Shown piece after piece: positions 1 through 8,634 of a DNA stretch of 64,000 nucleotides (its first letter is position 1; each line of letters starts with the position of its first letter). The DNA is from Bradyrhizobium erythrophlei (GTDB taxonomy: Bacteria; Pseudomonadota; Alphaproteobacteria; Rhizobiales; Xanthobacteraceae): the NCBI RefSeq assembly GCF_900129425.1, contig NZ_LT670817.1:3224001-3288000 (forward strand), read 5' to 3'. The notes under the pieces were generated by a model. That model was not told the DNA's origin, ran no database searches, and was given only the letters and a program-made list of their open reading frames with translations. Position numbers and translations under genes: made by a program.

Positions 1-365
1 CCTGCGCTCTGCTGGCGGTGAATGAAGAGATCGTTGCCGAGGGCGAACTGATGTCGAAAGACATGGCGCGACTACATTACTCAGGCAAATACGACGTTTC
101 GCAAATTCCAATCATCAGGCAGATAACAAGGCAGCGGCCCGACGTGCAGAATTATCAAAAGGCCATGGAACCGAAGGCAATGGCCATACATCCATGGGGC
201 AAGCTTTTCATTTCAGCCGGTGACCCGACTCCAAATGATGCGCAAGCATCCGCACTGGGGAAATGCAACAGCGATCCAGACCGAAAAGGAAAGGATGGGG
301 GCTGCTTCTTGTACGCAATCAACAACGACGTTGTGATTTCCGAACGCAGAGTGTCAGCGAGATGA
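1..365 (+). CDS. C-terminal part of an unrecognised protein, open at left edge
   Basis: The reading frame is open from the first complete codon of the window to a TGA at 363-365, so this is the 3' part of a gene that starts upstream; the internal GTG at 18 is not a convincing start because coding-like sequence continues 5' of it. The visible ~120 residues are hydrophilic. The end contains two cysteines in the stretch ALGKCNSDPDRKGKDGGC followed by FLYAINNDVV, which resembles the C-terminal module of alphaproteobacterial secreted proteins of unknown function; this likeness is only recalled, not searched. No function is assigned. A hairpin with a T-run lies about 70 bases downstream and could end its transcript. 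Confidence 0.55.
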   Translation, partial: CALLAVNEEIVAEGELMSKDMARLHYSGKYDVSQIPIIRQITRQRPDVQNYQKAMEPKAMAIHPWGKLFISAGDPTPNDAQASALGKCNSDPDRKGKDGGCFLYAINNDVVISERRVSAR

Positions 366-433
366 CCTCGTTGGTTTTCCGAAGGCCATCCCGGTAATTT
401 TAACCACCGACGGGGAGCGCGACCTCTGGAGGC

Positions 434-464
434 ACCCCCCATGGGATGAGGCGGGGTTTTTTTT
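434..464 (+). terminator. Probable intrinsic terminator
   Basis: ACCCCCC (434-440) can pair with GGCGGGGT (450-457, one bulged C) around a 9-base loop, followed by eight T residues at 457-464. Position and orientation suit termination of the partial gene ending at 365. Confidence 0.55.
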
Positions 465-718
465 AAATATCCGATACGCTTGCCGATCCTACCTCCGACA
501 TGCTCGCCGGAATGAACGCCCTGAGCGACAGCAGGCAGGAGGTGATGGCAAGCTTCAGCGTCAGCGGGCTGGTGCCGATATCCACCGCGATCGCCGGAAG
601 CGAGGGCGCGATCACGGTCGACCCCATGTTCTCCATGAACAGCGGTGGCCACGATGAGCGGGATCACGCGTTCTTTCGATTCCGGAAAGAAAGAACGGGG
701 CGGGAGCCCGGGCTGCAT
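463..718 (-). pseudogene. Relic of the N-terminus of a DHA2-family MFS transporter
   Basis: On the minus strand an ATG at 718 opens a frame reading RVIPLIVATA; after a small frameshift near 650 it continues as MENMGSTVIAPSLPAIAVDI and LTLKLAITSCLLSLRAFIPA, then runs into a TAA at 463-465. This is the diagnostic first transmembrane region of the EmrB/QacA-like DHA2 drug exporters (usual form PLIVATALFMENMDSTVIATSLPAIA). Everything after the second helix is missing and the join is frameshifted, so it cannot make a transporter (intact members are ~450-500 residues). It is a decayed fragment left between the partial gene at the edge and guaB. Confidence 0.75.
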
Positions 719-1006
719 GATCCCTTTGCCGCCCAAGCTATTGCAGAACCGGGGAAACCACCTAAATCCTGCATGACAACAATCCGGTGTGAGATACCGA
801 CGCCAGCATAGGCGTCCGCCGGGTTATCCGCGCTGAAGTTGGATTTGCGGCGCTGGCCCCTTTGAATCGTCTTGGGGCCATGCTATCGACCACCGCCAAC
901 CCTACCCGATGGGCTTCGATTCGACGGTGACGCCATCTGTGTCGCCGCAGGATCTGTTCATCCCGAGGTCGTATCGCGGCGAACGAGCCGCCGAATGGAG
1001 TTGGTA

Positions 1007-2503
1007 ATGGCACTGGTGCAGGGACTTCAGGGGATCCGCGAAGCCTATACGTTCGACGACGTGCTTCTGAAACCCGGCCTGTCGGATATCCTGCCCTCGG
1101 AGGCCGATATCCGCTCCCACGTCACCCGCGCCATTCCGCTCAATATCCCGATCATCGCCTCTGCGATGGACACCGTCACCGAAGCGCGCATGGCGATCGC
1201 GATGGCGCAGGCCGGCGGCGTCGGCGTCATCCACCGCAATTTTGACGTCGACGGCCAGGCTGCCCAGGTGCGGCAGGTCAAGAAGTTCGAATCCGGCATG
1301 GTGGTCAATCCGCTGACCATCGGTCCCGATGCGATGCTGTCGGATGCTTTGGCACTGATGAACGATCATGGTTTCTCCGGCATTCCGGTGGTCACGGGTG
1401 CCACCAAGGGTGTGCCGGGCAGGCTGGTCGGCATTCTCACCAACCGCGATGTGCGTTTTGCCACCGATCCGCGGCAGAAGATCTCCGAGCTGATGACGCA
1501 CGAAAACCTTGTCACGGTGCGCGAAGGCGTCAGCCAGGACGAGGCGAAGCGGATGCTGCACCAGCACCGCATCGAGAAATTGCTTGTGGTCGATGACCAA
1601 TACCGCTGCGTCGGATTGATCACGGTCAAGGACATGGAAAAAGCGGTCGCCCATCCCCTGGCGTGCAAGGACGCGCAAGGCCGCTTGCGCGTCGCAGCCG
1701 CGACCACCGTCGGCGAGGGCGGTTACGAGCGCACCGAGCGGCTGATCGATTCCGGCGTCGACCTCATCGTGGTGGACACCGCGCACGGCCATTCCTCTCG
1801 GGTGCTGGAAGCGGTCAACCGCATCAAGCGGCTCTCCAATGCCGTGCAGGTCATCGCCGGCAATATCGCGACGCAGGAAGGTGCGCAGGCGCTGATCGAT
1901 GCCGGCGCCGATGCGATCAAGGTCGGGATCGGTCCCGGCTCGATCTGCACCACCCGGATCGTCGCCGGAGTCGGCGTGCCGCAGCTGACCGCGATCATGG
2001 ACGCGGTCGAGGCTGCGAAGAAAGCCAACATCCCCGTGATTGCCGATGGCGGTATCAAATATTCCGGCGATCTTGCCAAGGCGCTGGCCGCCGGCGCCGA
2101 CATCGCCATGGTCGGCTCCTTGCTGGCCGGCACTGACGAAACTCCCGGCGAAGTGTTCCTGTGGCAGGGCCGCTCCTACAAGGCCTATCGCGGCATGGGC
2201 TCGGTAGGGGCAATGGCGCGCGGTTCCGCCGACCGCTACTTCCAGCAGGACATCAAGGACACGCTGAAGCTGGTGCCGGAGGGGATCGAGGGTCAGGTTC
2301 CCTACAAGGGCCCGGTCGGCAACGTCATGCATCAGCTCGCGGGCGGCTTGCGCGCGGCGATGGGATATGTCGGTGCACGAAACCTCGCCGAGTTCCACGA
2401 GAAGGCGCAATTCGTGCGCATTACTGGCGCGGGCCTGCGCGAAAGCCATGTCCACGACGTGACCATCACGCGCGAGAGCCCGAACTACCCCGGCGGGGTC
2501 TAG
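1007..2503 (+). CDS. guaB: Inosine-5'-monophosphate dehydrogenase
   Basis: GuaB oxidises IMP to XMP with NAD, the committed step of guanine nucleotide synthesis, in the cytoplasm. The 498-residue product has the usual bacterial length. It begins with the conserved YTFDDVLLKPG segment, carries a TIM-barrel interrupted by two CBS domains (about residues 95-225), and shows the catalytic loop GPGSICTTR with the nucleophilic cysteine at residue 314, followed by the flap region with GMGSVGAMA. I chose ATG 1007 because GGAG lies at 997-1000 with 6-base spacing; an ATG at 995 is possible but has no better site. guaA, the next enzyme in the pathway, lies 9 kb downstream on the same strand, so the two are linked but not one operon. 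Confidence 0.97.
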   Translation: MALVQGLQGIREAYTFDDVLLKPGLSDILPSEADIRSHVTRAIPLNIPIIASAMDTVTEARMAIAMAQAGGVGVIHRNFDVDGQAAQVRQVKKFESGMVVNPLTIGPDAMLSDALALMNDHGFSGIPVVTGATKGVPGRLVGILTNRDVRFATDPRQKISELMTHENLVTVREGVSQDEAKRMLHQHRIEKLLVVDDQYRCVGLITVKDMEKAVAHPLACKDAQGRLRVAAATTVGEGGYERTERLIDSGVDLIVVDTAHGHSSRVLEAVNRIKRLSNAVQVIAGNIATQEGAQALIDAGADAIKVGIGPGSICTTRIVAGVGVPQLTAIMDAVEAAKKANIPVIADGGIKYSGDLAKALAAGADIAMVGSLLAGTDETPGEVFLWQGRSYKAYRGMGSVGAMARGSADRYFQQDIKDTLKLVPEGIEGQVPYKGPVGNVMHQLAGGLRAAMGYVGARNLAEFHEKAQFVRITGAGLRESHVHDVTITRESPNYPGGV

Positions 2504-2672
2504 TCTAGTTCCCCAGGGCCCATCCCCAGGTCCAAATTGACCGCCACAAGGCCGCCGAAACGCGGTATTATCGCCTCAGGGATTGCCGCACCGCACCTGA
2601 ATGCGCGTTTGCGATTGTGCCGCGGCTCCAAGCGTTTCATTTCAACACAGTTCAGAAAAGAAGTTGGTCATC

Positions 2673-3296
2673 ATGGTTGATTGGTCGGACGACAGGATTG
2701 CCGCGCTCTCGGATCAGGATCTGAAGAATCTGCTTGTCAATGCGGAGCGGAAATCCGTCGCCGACGTCATCGCGCAATGCAAGGCCGAGATGGAAAAGCG
2801 CGATGCCGCGAAGCCCCGCAAGGCGTCCAAACCGCGCACCGAGCTGAAGGAATTCGAGCACGAAGTGTCAGGGCAGCTCGCCGCGGTCGGCAAGGAGATG
2901 GCCGAGAAATACGATCTGTCCGAGGAGACCGCGAAGGCAAACTCGGCCGGCGTGAAGGGATTTCGATCGCACAGGCTTCTGGATGCCAAGGGTTACGCCA
3001 AGCTCGGCGGACACCAGCGCGACGGCACGGTGGCGGTCGACCGCTATATCTCCTACCGGCGCGGCAACGGCATCGTGACCCTGGGGGTCTGGTTGTTGAA
3101 GGACGCGCCGATCGAGGACCATGAATTTCATGTCAGCGCGCCCGCCGAGATGATCGAGGGCGGCAAGTCGTTTTCCGAAGTCCGGCCGGGCGTCTCGGAA
3201 AAGGATGCGCAGGAGACGCGGCAGATGCGCGCCTTCAAGGATCTGCCGAGCGCCGCCGCCGCCTTCGACGCGGCACTGGCGAAGATTACGGCTTAA
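2673..3296 (+). CDS. Conserved hypothetical protein
   Basis: A 207-residue, highly charged soluble protein with no signal peptide or membrane segment. The N-terminal third is rich in Lys, Glu and Ala and may be helical; the middle contains RSHRLLDAKGYAKLGGHQRD and a Val/Tyr/Arg-rich stretch that looks folded; the end is acidic and alanine-rich. I do not recognise a named family. ATG 2673 is preferred over in-frame upstream starts because a purine-rich AGAAAAGAAG lies just before it and the upstream codons look non-coding. It sits 169 bases after guaB on the same strand and is probably transcribed separately. Function unknown. Confidence 0.7.
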   Translation: MVDWSDDRIAALSDQDLKNLLVNAERKSVADVIAQCKAEMEKRDAAKPRKASKPRTELKEFEHEVSGQLAAVGKEMAEKYDLSEETAKANSAGVKGFRSHRLLDAKGYAKLGGHQRDGTVAVDRYISYRRGNGIVTLGVWLLKDAPIEDHEFHVSAPAEMIEGGKSFSEVRPGVSEKDAQETRQMRAFKDLPSAAAAFDAALAKITA

Positions 3297-3305
3297 TCTA
3301 AAAAC

Positions 3306-3339
3306 CGTCATTGCGACCCGTTGGCTCCTCGCAATGACG
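3306..3339. repeat. Short palindromic (REP-like) element
   Basis: CGTCATTGCGA (3306-3316) faces TCGCAATGACG (3329-3339) around a 12-base centre, a perfect 11-bp inverted repeat. The same CGTCATTGCGA motif recurs at 11,442-11,529 and 20,806-20,882. Such elements are abundant in Bradyrhizobium-group intergenic DNA. It lies between two same-strand genes and could act as an RNA hairpin. Confidence 0.7.
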
Positions 3340-3369
3340 AAAAGCAAAAAAATCGGAGGAAAAACAACC

Positions 3370-4395
3370 ATGTCGCAATCTGCAAAGCGCGTCGTTCTGG
3401 TCTCCCGCCCGGTAGGCGAGCCCAAGGCATCGGATTTTCGCCTTGAGGATCACCCGATACCGGTGCCGGGCGAGGGTCAGGTCCTGCTGCGCACCATCTG
3501 GCTGTCGCTCGATCCCTATATGCGCGGACGCATGAGCGACGGCCCGTCCTATGCGACGCCGGTGCCGATCGGCGGCGTCATGGAGGGCGGCACCGTGAGC
3601 GAGGTGATCGCGTCGCACAATCCTTCTTTTGCCAAAGGCGACATCGTGCTGTCGCGCGCCGGCTGGCAGACCCATGCGCTGTCGGATGGCAAGGGACTGG
3701 CCAGGATCGATCCGAAGCTCGGGCCGGTCTCGACGGCAGTGGGCGTGCTCGGCATGCCCGGCATGACGGCGTACACCGGGCTGCTCGATATCGGGAAGCC
3801 GCAGCCGGGTGAGACCGTGGTGGTTGCGGCGGCATCCGGCGCGGTCGGCTCGGCGGTCGGACAGATCGCGAAAATCAAGGGCGCGCGCGCCGTCGGCATC
3901 GCCGGCGGAAAAGACAAATGCGACTACGTGAAAAAAGAACTCGGTTTCGACGACTGCCTCGACCACCGCGATCCCGATCTGGCGGCCAAACTGAAGGCGG
4001 CCTGCCCGAAAGGCATCGACGTCTATTTCGAGAATGTCGGCGGCGCGGTATTCGAGGCGGTATTCCCGCAGCTCAACGCGTTCGCGCGCGTGCCGGTCTG
4101 CGGCCTTATCGCGCAATACAACGACACCGAAGCATCGGTGCCGAAATGGGCCTCCTCGATGATGCGCGCGGTATTGACCAAACGCCTGACCATCCGCGGC
4201 TTCATCGTCAGCGATTTCGCCGCGCGTCATGCCGACTTCCTGCGCGACATGTCGCAATGGGTGCGCGAGGGCAAGGTCAAGCATCGCGAATTCGTCACCG
4301 AGGGACTGGACAGCGCGCCCGGCGCCTTCATGGGATTGTTGAAGGGCGCCAATTTCGGCAAGCAGCTGGTGCGGGTCGGGCCGGACAAGGCCTGA
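3370..4395 (+). CDS. NADP-dependent oxidoreductase, MDR superfamily, CurA/PTGR-like
   Basis: A 341-residue cytosolic medium-chain dehydrogenase/reductase of the zinc-free group that includes curcumin reductase CurA and 15-oxoprostaglandin 13-reductase; these reduce the C=C bond of alpha,beta-unsaturated carbonyls with NADPH. Typical landmarks are WLSLDPYMRGRM near the N-terminus (about residues 42-53), GMPGMTAYTGL before the cofactor domain, the Rossmann glycine motif AASGAVGSAVGQIAK (about residues 155-170) and YFENVGG. No structural-zinc cysteine cluster is seen. ATG 3370 is chosen because GGAGGA at 3355-3360 gives good spacing. The natural substrate cannot be inferred from context. Confidence 0.9.
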   Translation: MSQSAKRVVLVSRPVGEPKASDFRLEDHPIPVPGEGQVLLRTIWLSLDPYMRGRMSDGPSYATPVPIGGVMEGGTVSEVIASHNPSFAKGDIVLSRAGWQTHALSDGKGLARIDPKLGPVSTAVGVLGMPGMTAYTGLLDIGKPQPGETVVVAAASGAVGSAVGQIAKIKGARAVGIAGGKDKCDYVKKELGFDDCLDHRDPDLAAKLKAACPKGIDVYFENVGGAVFEAVFPQLNAFARVPVCGLIAQYNDTEASVPKWASSMMRAVLTKRLTIRGFIVSDFAARHADFLRDMSQWVREGKVKHREFVTEGLDSAPGAFMGLLKGANFGKQLVRVGPDKA

Positions 4396-4540
4396 ACCGC
4401 CGCGGTCCTCGAAGACCGGTTCACGTACTCACCGGACTTGCGATCGCAACCGCAGTTCACAGCTCACGCTTCCTTGAACGGGAATCGGGAACGTCCTTTT
4501 GCGGGTGTCGTTGGCTTCCATATTCAGATGGAGAACGCCG

Positions 4541-4858
4541 ATGACCAAATCGAAGATCGTATGCGCCGGACTGATCGCCGCGGCGATGCTGGCCGGCCCG
4601 GCGATGGCTCAGGAAGCCACTCAGGAACCAGCCGCGATGGGCCAGCAATATCCGAATTCCAACTACCTGACCGGCGGCTACGGCGTCAGGGCCACGCCCC
4701 GGCCGGGCTACTATTTCCGTCGTGATTACTACGGGCCCGGGCCGGCCGGCCTCGCGCCGGTGATCGTCGGCAGGCCCATCGGGCCGGCCGCGGTCGTAGT
4801 GGTGCCTGTGGATGCCTATGCTTATTATGGCGGCCCGGCCTATTACCCCGACTATTGA
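4541..4858 (+). CDS. Small secreted Gly/Tyr/Pro-rich protein
   Basis: A 105-residue protein with a clear signal peptide (MTKSKIVCAGLIAAAMLAG, predicted cut after AMA before QE). The mature part is rich in Gly, Tyr, Pro and Val and has no catalytic motif; it ends in tyrosine-rich YAYYGGPAYYPDY. GAGA just upstream of ATG 4541 supports that start over the more distal one at 4499, which would bury the signal peptide. Probably a periplasmic or surface protein of unknown role. Confidence 0.7.
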   Translation: MTKSKIVCAGLIAAAMLAGPAMAQEATQEPAAMGQQYPNSNYLTGGYGVRATPRPGYYFRRDYYGPGPAGLAPVIVGRPIGPAAVVVVPVDAYAYYGGPAYYPDY

Positions 4859-5197
4859 TTGGACGGCACTTTATTCTGCGAAAGCACAATAGCGGGCGTT
4901 CAGCCGCCTCAGAGTCACGCTCTCGCCGGACCGCCGGCGCGAGCTTCCGGGTGGAGCGATCGGGGTTTCATGGCTAAGCCCATACAACCTGCCTGCCGGC
5001 GTTAATCTGTCATCAACGTCAAACCGCGGCAGCCGCATCGTCGCGCGATGCGGTAACAGCCTCTTAAGCAAACCTGCCTAGGTTGCTTTCGACGCACGCT
5101 CGACCCTCCGTGGAATTCCGGTCACGAGCAATTCGTGGGCTTCACGATGGGCTGATGCGGGAGCGCGCCACACGAAACGCTCCCGGCACGGTCCAAG
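4859..5197. other. Intergenic stretch with no recognised gene
   Basis: About 340 bases between the small secreted protein and the next membrane protein. Short frames exist but show no family resemblance or ribosome-binding site. It presumably holds the promoter of the downstream gene; I cannot place it. Confidence 0.5.
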
Positions 5198-7564
5198 ATG
5201 AATTCCGCTCACAATCCCAATCGCAGCCTCGTTCGCATCTTCTGCATATCGCTGAGCGGCCTGCTGCTGGTCTATGCGGCGATCGGGGTTTACGGCCTGT
5301 TCCAGCCCGAAAGCACCACGACGCCGGAACCGGCGATCGGCCTACTGCGGATCGTGCTGGGGCTGGTCGCGGTGGGCGTCCTGTTCCGCTGGGGCTGGTT
5401 CGACGAGCCGCTGGAAAGCCAGGTCCGGCTGATGGGCGCCAGCTTCGAAGCCGATTATGCGACGTTGAGCACCACGACGAAGATCCGAATGATCGTGCTG
5501 GTGACGATGCTCAGCCTGCTGCTGGAACTGGTGCTGATCCGCTGGCTCGCTTCGGTATTTCCGGTCTATTCCTTCTACAAGAATTTCACCATGCTGGCCT
5601 GCTTCCTCGGCCTCGGCGCGGGTTACGCCGTCTCCGAGCGGCAGCCCTGTGCGCCGGCGCTGGTGTTGCCGATGCTGGCGCTGTTCGTGGGCGTCATCAC
5701 GCTGTTGCGCTACGATACCGGCTCGGCCTATCTGATCTTCTCGATCGGCTGGCTGAGCACGTTCGACGTGCCGGTCTACTTCCTGCTCGGGGCGAGCTTC
5801 ATCATCTGCGCATGCATTTGCTATCCGGTCGGGCAGTTGTGCGGCAAGTTGCTGCACAGCTCGAATTCGCTCAACGCCTACAGCCTCAATCTGGGCGGCA
5901 GCATTCTCGGGGTCATCGCGTTGTTCGTGATGAGCCTGTACTGGACGCCGCCGGTGATCTGGTTCGCGGTGATGGGCGGCATCATGCTGCTGTTCGTGCT
6001 CTCGCGCGACGAATTCCTTTCGGTGGGGATCGGCAGCTTTTGCGTGCTGCTGGCCATCCTGGCCTGGCCCGTGCAACCCGAGACGCAGCGGATCTATTCG
6101 CCGTACCAGTTGCTGGAACGAACCGCCAAGGCCGACGGGCTGATGCAGATCCTGTCGGGCGGCAGCTACTATCAGAAGGTCTATAATTTCGCGGACAACA
6201 AGCGCGCGCAGGAGTCCGATGCCGACCGCTATGTTCGCGCCTATTACGAGTTTCCCTATAACTTCAAGAAGGCGCCGGAGCGCGTAGCCATCGTCGGCTC
6301 CGGCAGCGGCAATGATGTGGCGACCGCTTTGCGGATGGGCGCGGCCCATGTCGACGCCATTGAAATCGATCCGGCGATCGCGTTTCTCGGCGAAAAGTAT
6401 CATCCCGAGCATCCCTACGACGACCCTCGCGTCAACCTGTCGATCAACGATGCGCGGAACTTCTTCCGCACGGCGAACCAGCAATATGACCTGATCGTCT
6501 ATGGCGTGCTGGATTCGCACACCGCGTTGAGCCATGCATCCAACCTGCGCGTGGATTCCTATGTCTATACGCGCGAAGGAATCGCCGAAGCCTTCAAGCT
6601 GCTCAAGCCGAACGGTGTGCTCTCGATCTCGTTCACGCTGGTCAACGAAGCGCTGGGGTTCAAGCTGTCGAAGATCCTGAGCGAATTGCCTGGCGCCGGC
6701 AAGCCGCTCGCCGTGCGGGTAGGTTATGATTACGTGAAGACCACCGCCTTCGTGGTCCGAAAGGGCGCCCCCGTCACCATGCCGGACGCGACCACCTTCG
6801 CCTCGTTCGGCTTCACCGATGTCTCGAACTATTTCTCGCAGCCCTATCCGGAATCGTCGGTTCCGACCGACGACTGGCCGTTCTTCTACATGGTCGAGCG
6901 CAGCTTTCCCGTTACCTATATGATCGCGCTCGGAATGGTGCTGCTGCTCAGCTATTACTTCGTGCGCAAGACCATCGGCTTTTCCGATCCGATCGACCGC
7001 AGCTACGTGCCCTTCTTCTTTCTCGGCTCGGGCTTCATGCTGGTGGAGACCAAGGCCATCACCGAACTCGGGTTGCATCTTGGAGGAACCTGGTTCGTCA
7101 TCGCGGCCGCCATCATGCTGGTGCTGGTGATGGCGTTCCTGGCCAACCTGATCGTGACGCGGACCACGCGCCGGCTGGCGGGGCCGGCCTATCTGGGATT
7201 GTTCGTCAGCCTGCTGGTCGGATACGGGCTGGCGACCAGTCACGGCCAATGGATGGCCGGGCCACCGCTGGTGCAACTGGCGGTGAGCTGCTTCGTGCTG
7301 ACCATTCCGCTGTTCTTTGCCGGGATCATCTTCTCCAGCCTGATCGGCGAGGCCAGGATCAACATCTCCACGGCGTTCGCCTACAATCTGATGGGCGCCC
7401 TGTTCGGCGGCGTGATGGAATACAATTCGATGTATTTCGGATTTGCCTTCCTCTATCTGCTGGCCCTCGGATTTTATGGCCTCGCCTGGGCGTTCTCGTG
7501 GAAATCCACGTCGCTGCAGTCGCTGCGGGCGATGACCACCGCCGACTCCGCGGCCGGGCCCTAG
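5198..7564 (+). CDS. Large membrane protein with a spermidine-synthase-like domain
   Basis: A 788-residue fusion. Residues ~10-300 are mostly hydrophobic with about nine predicted membrane segments; residues ~340-540 are soluble and match the spermidine synthase/SAM-methyltransferase fold, with VAIVGSGSGNDVATALRMGA, the acidic VDAIEIDPA and YDLIVYGVLDSHT; the C-terminal third returns to about six membrane segments. Such proteins are usually called spermine/spermidine synthase domain-containing membrane proteins; they lack proven polyamine activity. The acidic residue at the end of strand 2 is kept (EIDP), so nucleotide or SAM binding is plausible. The gene ends by overlapping four bases of the convergent phosphoesterase gene. 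Confidence 0.85.
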   Translation: MNSAHNPNRSLVRIFCISLSGLLLVYAAIGVYGLFQPESTTTPEPAIGLLRIVLGLVAVGVLFRWGWFDEPLESQVRLMGASFEADYATLSTTTKIRMIVLVTMLSLLLELVLIRWLASVFPVYSFYKNFTMLACFLGLGAGYAVSERQPCAPALVLPMLALFVGVITLLRYDTGSAYLIFSIGWLSTFDVPVYFLLGASFIICACICYPVGQLCGKLLHSSNSLNAYSLNLGGSILGVIALFVMSLYWTPPVIWFAVMGGIMLLFVLSRDEFLSVGIGSFCVLLAILAWPVQPETQRIYSPYQLLERTAKADGLMQILSGGSYYQKVYNFADNKRAQESDADRYVRAYYEFPYNFKKAPERVAIVGSGSGNDVATALRMGAAHVDAIEIDPAIAFLGEKYHPEHPYDDPRVNLSINDARNFFRTANQQYDLIVYGVLDSHTALSHASNLRVDSYVYTREGIAEAFKLLKPNGVLSISFTLVNEALGFKLSKILSELPGAGKPLAVRVGYDYVKTTAFVVRKGAPVTMPDATTFASFGFTDVSNYFSQPYPESSVPTDDWPFFYMVERSFPVTYMIALGMVLLLSYYFVRKTIGFSDPIDRSYVPFFFLGSGFMLVETKAITELGLHLGGTWFVIAAAIMLVLVMAFLANLIVTRTTRRLAGPAYLGLFVSLLVGYGLATSHGQWMAGPPLVQLAVSCFVLTIPLFFAGIIFSSLIGEARINISTAFAYNLMGALFGGVMEYNSMYFGFAFLYLLALGFYGLAWAFSWKSTSLQSLRAMTTADSAAGP

Positions 7565-8400
7565 TCCTTCGAGGCCGTGCCGAACAGCGAATCCAGATCG
7601 ACATCGATCTGGCCCGGCGCCCGGACGTGACGAACCTCGAAGCTGTCGGGCTGGAAGCGGTATTCCACCAGTCCGGCTTCCTTGATGCCGATCACTTCCT
7701 GCTTCGCATCGGAAATGACGAAGCCGGCGGACGGCGCCCAGATGTGCCTGAGGCGGCCATAAGTAAAATCCCGGCGCTGGTGGACGTGGCCGCTGGCGAC
7801 CAGCCGCAGATCGACCGCGCCCAGCATTTCTATCAGGCGGCTCCGCGCCGGCATCGGAACGTAGCGGATCGCGGAAGCCGCCAGTTCCGGATCGTCGGGG
7901 CAATTCAGATAGAGCGGCTTGTGCAGGAACAGCGCGACCGGCTTGCCATTGACGTTGCCGAGTTGCGACGCCAGCCAGTCGAATTGCTCGGCTTCGCTCG
8001 CAAGCCCGGTGTTCATGACCAGCGAATTCAGGCCGATGAAACACCAACCGGCGGCGTCAAAACGCCAGCGGTCCGGCCCGAAGATCGCGCGGTACGCCTG
8101 CTGGCTCGGTTCCGTCACCGGTTGAGGCGGCGGCGGACCGACCTGGGTCGGGTTGTCGCCGATGTCATGATTGCCGGGCAGAAAACGGCAGGCCACGGGA
8201 AGCGCGTCGTGCAGGGTTTTGGCATAGTCGAGATCGTCGCGATTGGTCGGGCCGTCGAAGGCGAGGTCGCCGCTGTTGACGACGAGATCGGGCCGCGTGG
8301 CGTCGATATGGTCGCGCACCCGATCGAAGTTGTGCGTCAGCTTCGACAGACGGCGGGCAAGATGGGTGTCGGAAATCTGGCTCAGGCGAAATTCGGGCAT
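7561..8400 (-). CDS. Calcineurin-like metallophosphoesterase
   Basis: A 279-residue cytosolic protein with the full metal-binding set of the superfamily in order: ISDTH (residues 9-13), NSGDLAFDG, LPGNHDIGD, a histidine in ALFLHKPLY and ASGHVHQRRDF. The layout is close to the CpdA/GpdQ-type class III cyclic nucleotide phosphodiesterases, so cAMP or glycerophosphodiester hydrolysis is possible but not shown. The gene converges on the spermidine-synthase-like gene with a four-base overlap of their 3' ends. Confidence 0.9.
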   Translation of the reverse strand: MPEFRLSQISDTHLARRLSKLTHNFDRVRDHIDATRPDLVVNSGDLAFDGPTNRDDLDYAKTLHDALPVACRFLPGNHDIGDNPTQVGPPPPQPVTEPSQQAYRAIFGPDRWRFDAAGWCFIGLNSLVMNTGLASEAEQFDWLASQLGNVNGKPVALFLHKPLYLNCPDDPELAASAIRYVPMPARSRLIEMLGAVDLRLVASGHVHQRRDFTYGRLRHIWAPSAGFVISDAKQEVIGIKEAGLVEYRFQPDSFEVRHVRAPGQIDVDLDSLFGTASKD

Positions 8401-8479
8401 GCGACGGTCCTCCCGGCCCGATCATATATTCGGCCGGCATCAGAATGGTGACGATCGCAAAACGTCAGCAGGCACAACT

Positions 8480-8614
8480 GTCATCGCCCGCGAAAGCGGG
8501 CGATCCAGTGTCCCAGAGCCGTTGCGATTGATCGATAGGGCGCGGCGTACTGGATACCCCGCTGGAGCCTGTCATCGGGCTCGCCAAGGGCGAGACCCGG
8601 TGGCGGGGTATGAC
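8480..8614. repeat. Composite palindromic intergenic repeat
   Basis: Contains TCATCGCCCGCGAAAGCGGG, an inverted repeat around GAAA, then a TACTGGATACCCCGC arm answered by GCGGGGTATGAC. This GTCATCGCCCGCG...CGGGGTATGAC type of intergenic element is common in Bradyrhizobium-group genomes. It sits between two minus-strand genes. Confidence 0.65.
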
Positions 8615-8634
8615 CGCACCTGTTTGTTGCCGGC

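Noticed and set aside
500..811. 103-codon plus-strand frame
   Set aside because: It covers the minus-strand DHA2 relic, whose reading gives recognisable transporter sequence; the plus-strand product resembles nothing.
902..2455. 517-codon open frame antisense to guaB
   Set aside because: It is exactly opposite a certain guaB gene and has a His/Arg/Asp-rich composition typical of GC-rich antisense shadows; no family motif.
5342..8047. 901-codon open frame on the minus strand opposite the spermidine-synthase-like gene
   Set aside because: Composition (Gln, His, Arg, Asp rich) and full overlap with two well-supported genes show it is a shadow of high GC at third positions.
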